NCBI GenBank assembly: GCA_900548845.1
Contig: URMI01000059.1
Span: 1 to 6,410 of the forward strand
Direction of reading: 5' to 3'
From: an uncultured Clostridia bacterium
Lineage (GTDB): Bacteria; Bacillota; Clostridia; Christensenellales; Borkfalkiaceae
DNA: 6,410 nucleotides
This document shows positions 5,517-6,410 of this stretch, piece after piece (positions within the stretch are counted from its first letter, which is position 1; the number at the start of each line of letters is the position of its first letter). A program made the translations under genes and the position numbers. The notes below the pieces were generated by a model. The model saw nothing but the letters and a program-made list of their open reading frames with translations, made no database searches and was not told the origin of the DNA.

Positions 5517-6410
5517 TGAAGCTCATCTTTGCGGGGACGCCCGACTTTGCCGTCCTGCCCCTTGAGAAGCTGCATTCCGCGTTCGGCGTTGCCGCCGTTC
5601 TGACGCAGCCCGACCGCCCGCAGGGCAGAAAGGGCATTTTGACGCCGCCCCCCGTCAAGCAGGCGGCGCTCGCGCTCGGCATTCCCGTGCTGCAGCCCGA
5701 AAGCTTAAAGCGCGATCCTTCCGTCCTCTTTCAGGCGGGCGGGGCGCTGCTCGTCACCTGCGCATACGGGCAAATTCTGACGCAGGAAGTGCTCGATCTC
5801 TACCCGATGGGCGTATGGAACGTGCATGCGAGCCTGCTGCCTTCCTACCGCGGGGCGGCGCCCATCCCGCGCGTCATCATGGACGGCTGCCGCGAGACGG
5901 GCGTCACCATCATGAAGACGGATATCGGCCTCGATACGGGCGACATCTTCTTGCAGGAACGCTGCCCCGTCTATGACGAGGATACGGCGGATGCGCTTGC
6001 AAAACGGCTCTCCTCGTTGGGCGCGGAGCTCATCGTCAAGGCGGTGCGGCGCATCCTCGAAGGGGACGTTTCGCTTACGCCGCAGGGCGAGGGGTTCGTG
6101 TGTAAAAAAGTCGTGCGCACGCAGGTGGACTTTGCAAAGAGCGCGCGCGAAGTTTCCTGCCTCATCCGCGGGCTTTCGCCCGCGCCGCTTGCCTTCGGCA
6201 TCTGCCACGGGCATACGCTCAACTTCTACTTCGCTTCCGAAGAAAAGACGGTAAGCGACGCACCCTTCGGCACCGTGCTTTCGGCATCCCCCAAGGGCGG
6301 GTTCGTGATAAAATGCGGGGAAGGGGCGGTGCGCGTCGCGGAAGTGCAGCCCGCAGGCGGCAAGAGGATGAGCGTCCGCGACTTCCTCAACGGCAATAAA
6401 CTCAAAAGAT
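5516..6410 (+). CDS. fmt: Methionyl-tRNA formyltransferase (3' end outside window)
   Basis: Fmt transfers a formyl group from 10-formyltetrahydrofolate to Met on the initiator tRNA. There are 298 full codons before the window edge; the family is usually about 310 residues, so only a short tail is missing, and the last stretch (GGKRMSVRDFLNG) is the known near-terminal motif. The N-terminus MKLIFAGTPDFAV fits the family start. The catalytic residues are N102, H104 and D140 (NVHASLLP ... GLDTGD), with the same spacing as E. coli N106, H108 and D144. The tRNA-contacting loop is at 31-48 (TQPDRPQGRKGILTPPPVK spans 30-48), with R38 aligning to E. coli R42. The C-terminal OB-like domain contains KSAREVSCLIRGLSP. 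GAGGAG at 5505-5510 is its Shine-Dalgarno, inside def, and the ATG overlaps the def TGA by one base. P118 replaces the glutamine usual in the AAPIQ motif. Identification is secure. Confidence 0.96.
   Translation, partial: MKLIFAGTPDFAVLPLEKLHSAFGVAAVLTQPDRPQGRKGILTPPPVKQAALALGIPVLQPESLKRDPSVLFQAGGALLVTCAYGQILTQEVLDLYPMGVWNVHASLLPSYRGAAPIPRVIMDGCRETGVTIMKTDIGLDTGDIFLQERCPVYDEDTADALAKRLSSLGAELIVKAVRRILEGDVSLTPQGEGFVCKKVVRTQVDFAKSAREVSCLIRGLSPAPLAFGICHGHTLNFYFASEEKTVSDAPFGTVLSASPKGGFVIKCGEGAVRVAEVQPAGGKRMSVRDFLNGNKLKR

Noticed and set aside
1..6410. Search for a novel defence, mobile or RNA-guided system
   Set aside because: All but short gaps are filled by seven conserved housekeeping genes with intact frames. 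No repeat-spacer array, transposase, recombinase, tRNA or unexplained long conserved non-coding block was seen.

Overview
The window is a gene-dense, GC-rich (roughly 60% by eye) bacterial chromosome segment with every supported gene on the + strand. Gene content and order (yicC, gmk, rpoZ, priA, def, fmt) match the conserved Bacillota housekeeping cluster known from Bacillus subtilis and the clostridia. The Shine-Dalgarno sequences are strong (AAGGAGG type), and there is a good sigma-A type promoter and a classic intrinsic terminator. I infer a high-GC member of the Clostridia, probably uncultured or gut-associated, but nothing here fixes the genus.

Layout: bases 1-910 are the 3' part of ligA, the NAD-dependent DNA ligase, from the OB fold through the zinc finger, helix-hairpin-helix region and BRCT domain. 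Bases 911-1119 are intergenic. They hold two copies of an imperfect 25-bp tandem repeat, a 13-bp-stem terminator followed by a T-rich tract, and a promoter with a 17-bp spacer and an extended -10. From 1120 to the window end runs a tightly packed presumptive operon: yicC (YicC/YloC endoribonuclease family), gmk (guanylate kinase), rpoZ (RNA polymerase omega), priA (replication-restart helicase), def (peptide deformylase) and fmt (methionyl-tRNA formyltransferase, cut by the window edge about a dozen residues before its expected end). yicC/gmk and def/fmt overlap or nearly overlap, and the priA stop codon lies inside the def Shine-Dalgarno sequence. The only sizeable gap within the operon, 66 bp between rpoZ and priA, carries a short hairpin.

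Functionally the operon mixes RNA turnover, guanine nucleotide supply, transcription, replication restart and translation initiation. Fmt formylates the initiator Met-tRNA and Def removes the formyl group from the nascent protein, so the last two genes are a matched pair.

I found no previously undescribed system, mobile element, CRISPR array, tRNA or rRNA. The points worth a second look are modest: the absence of remA and coaBC from an otherwise conserved gene string, the tandem repeat beside the terminator, the hairpin between rpoZ and priA, and lineage-type substitutions in functional loops of PriA and Fmt.
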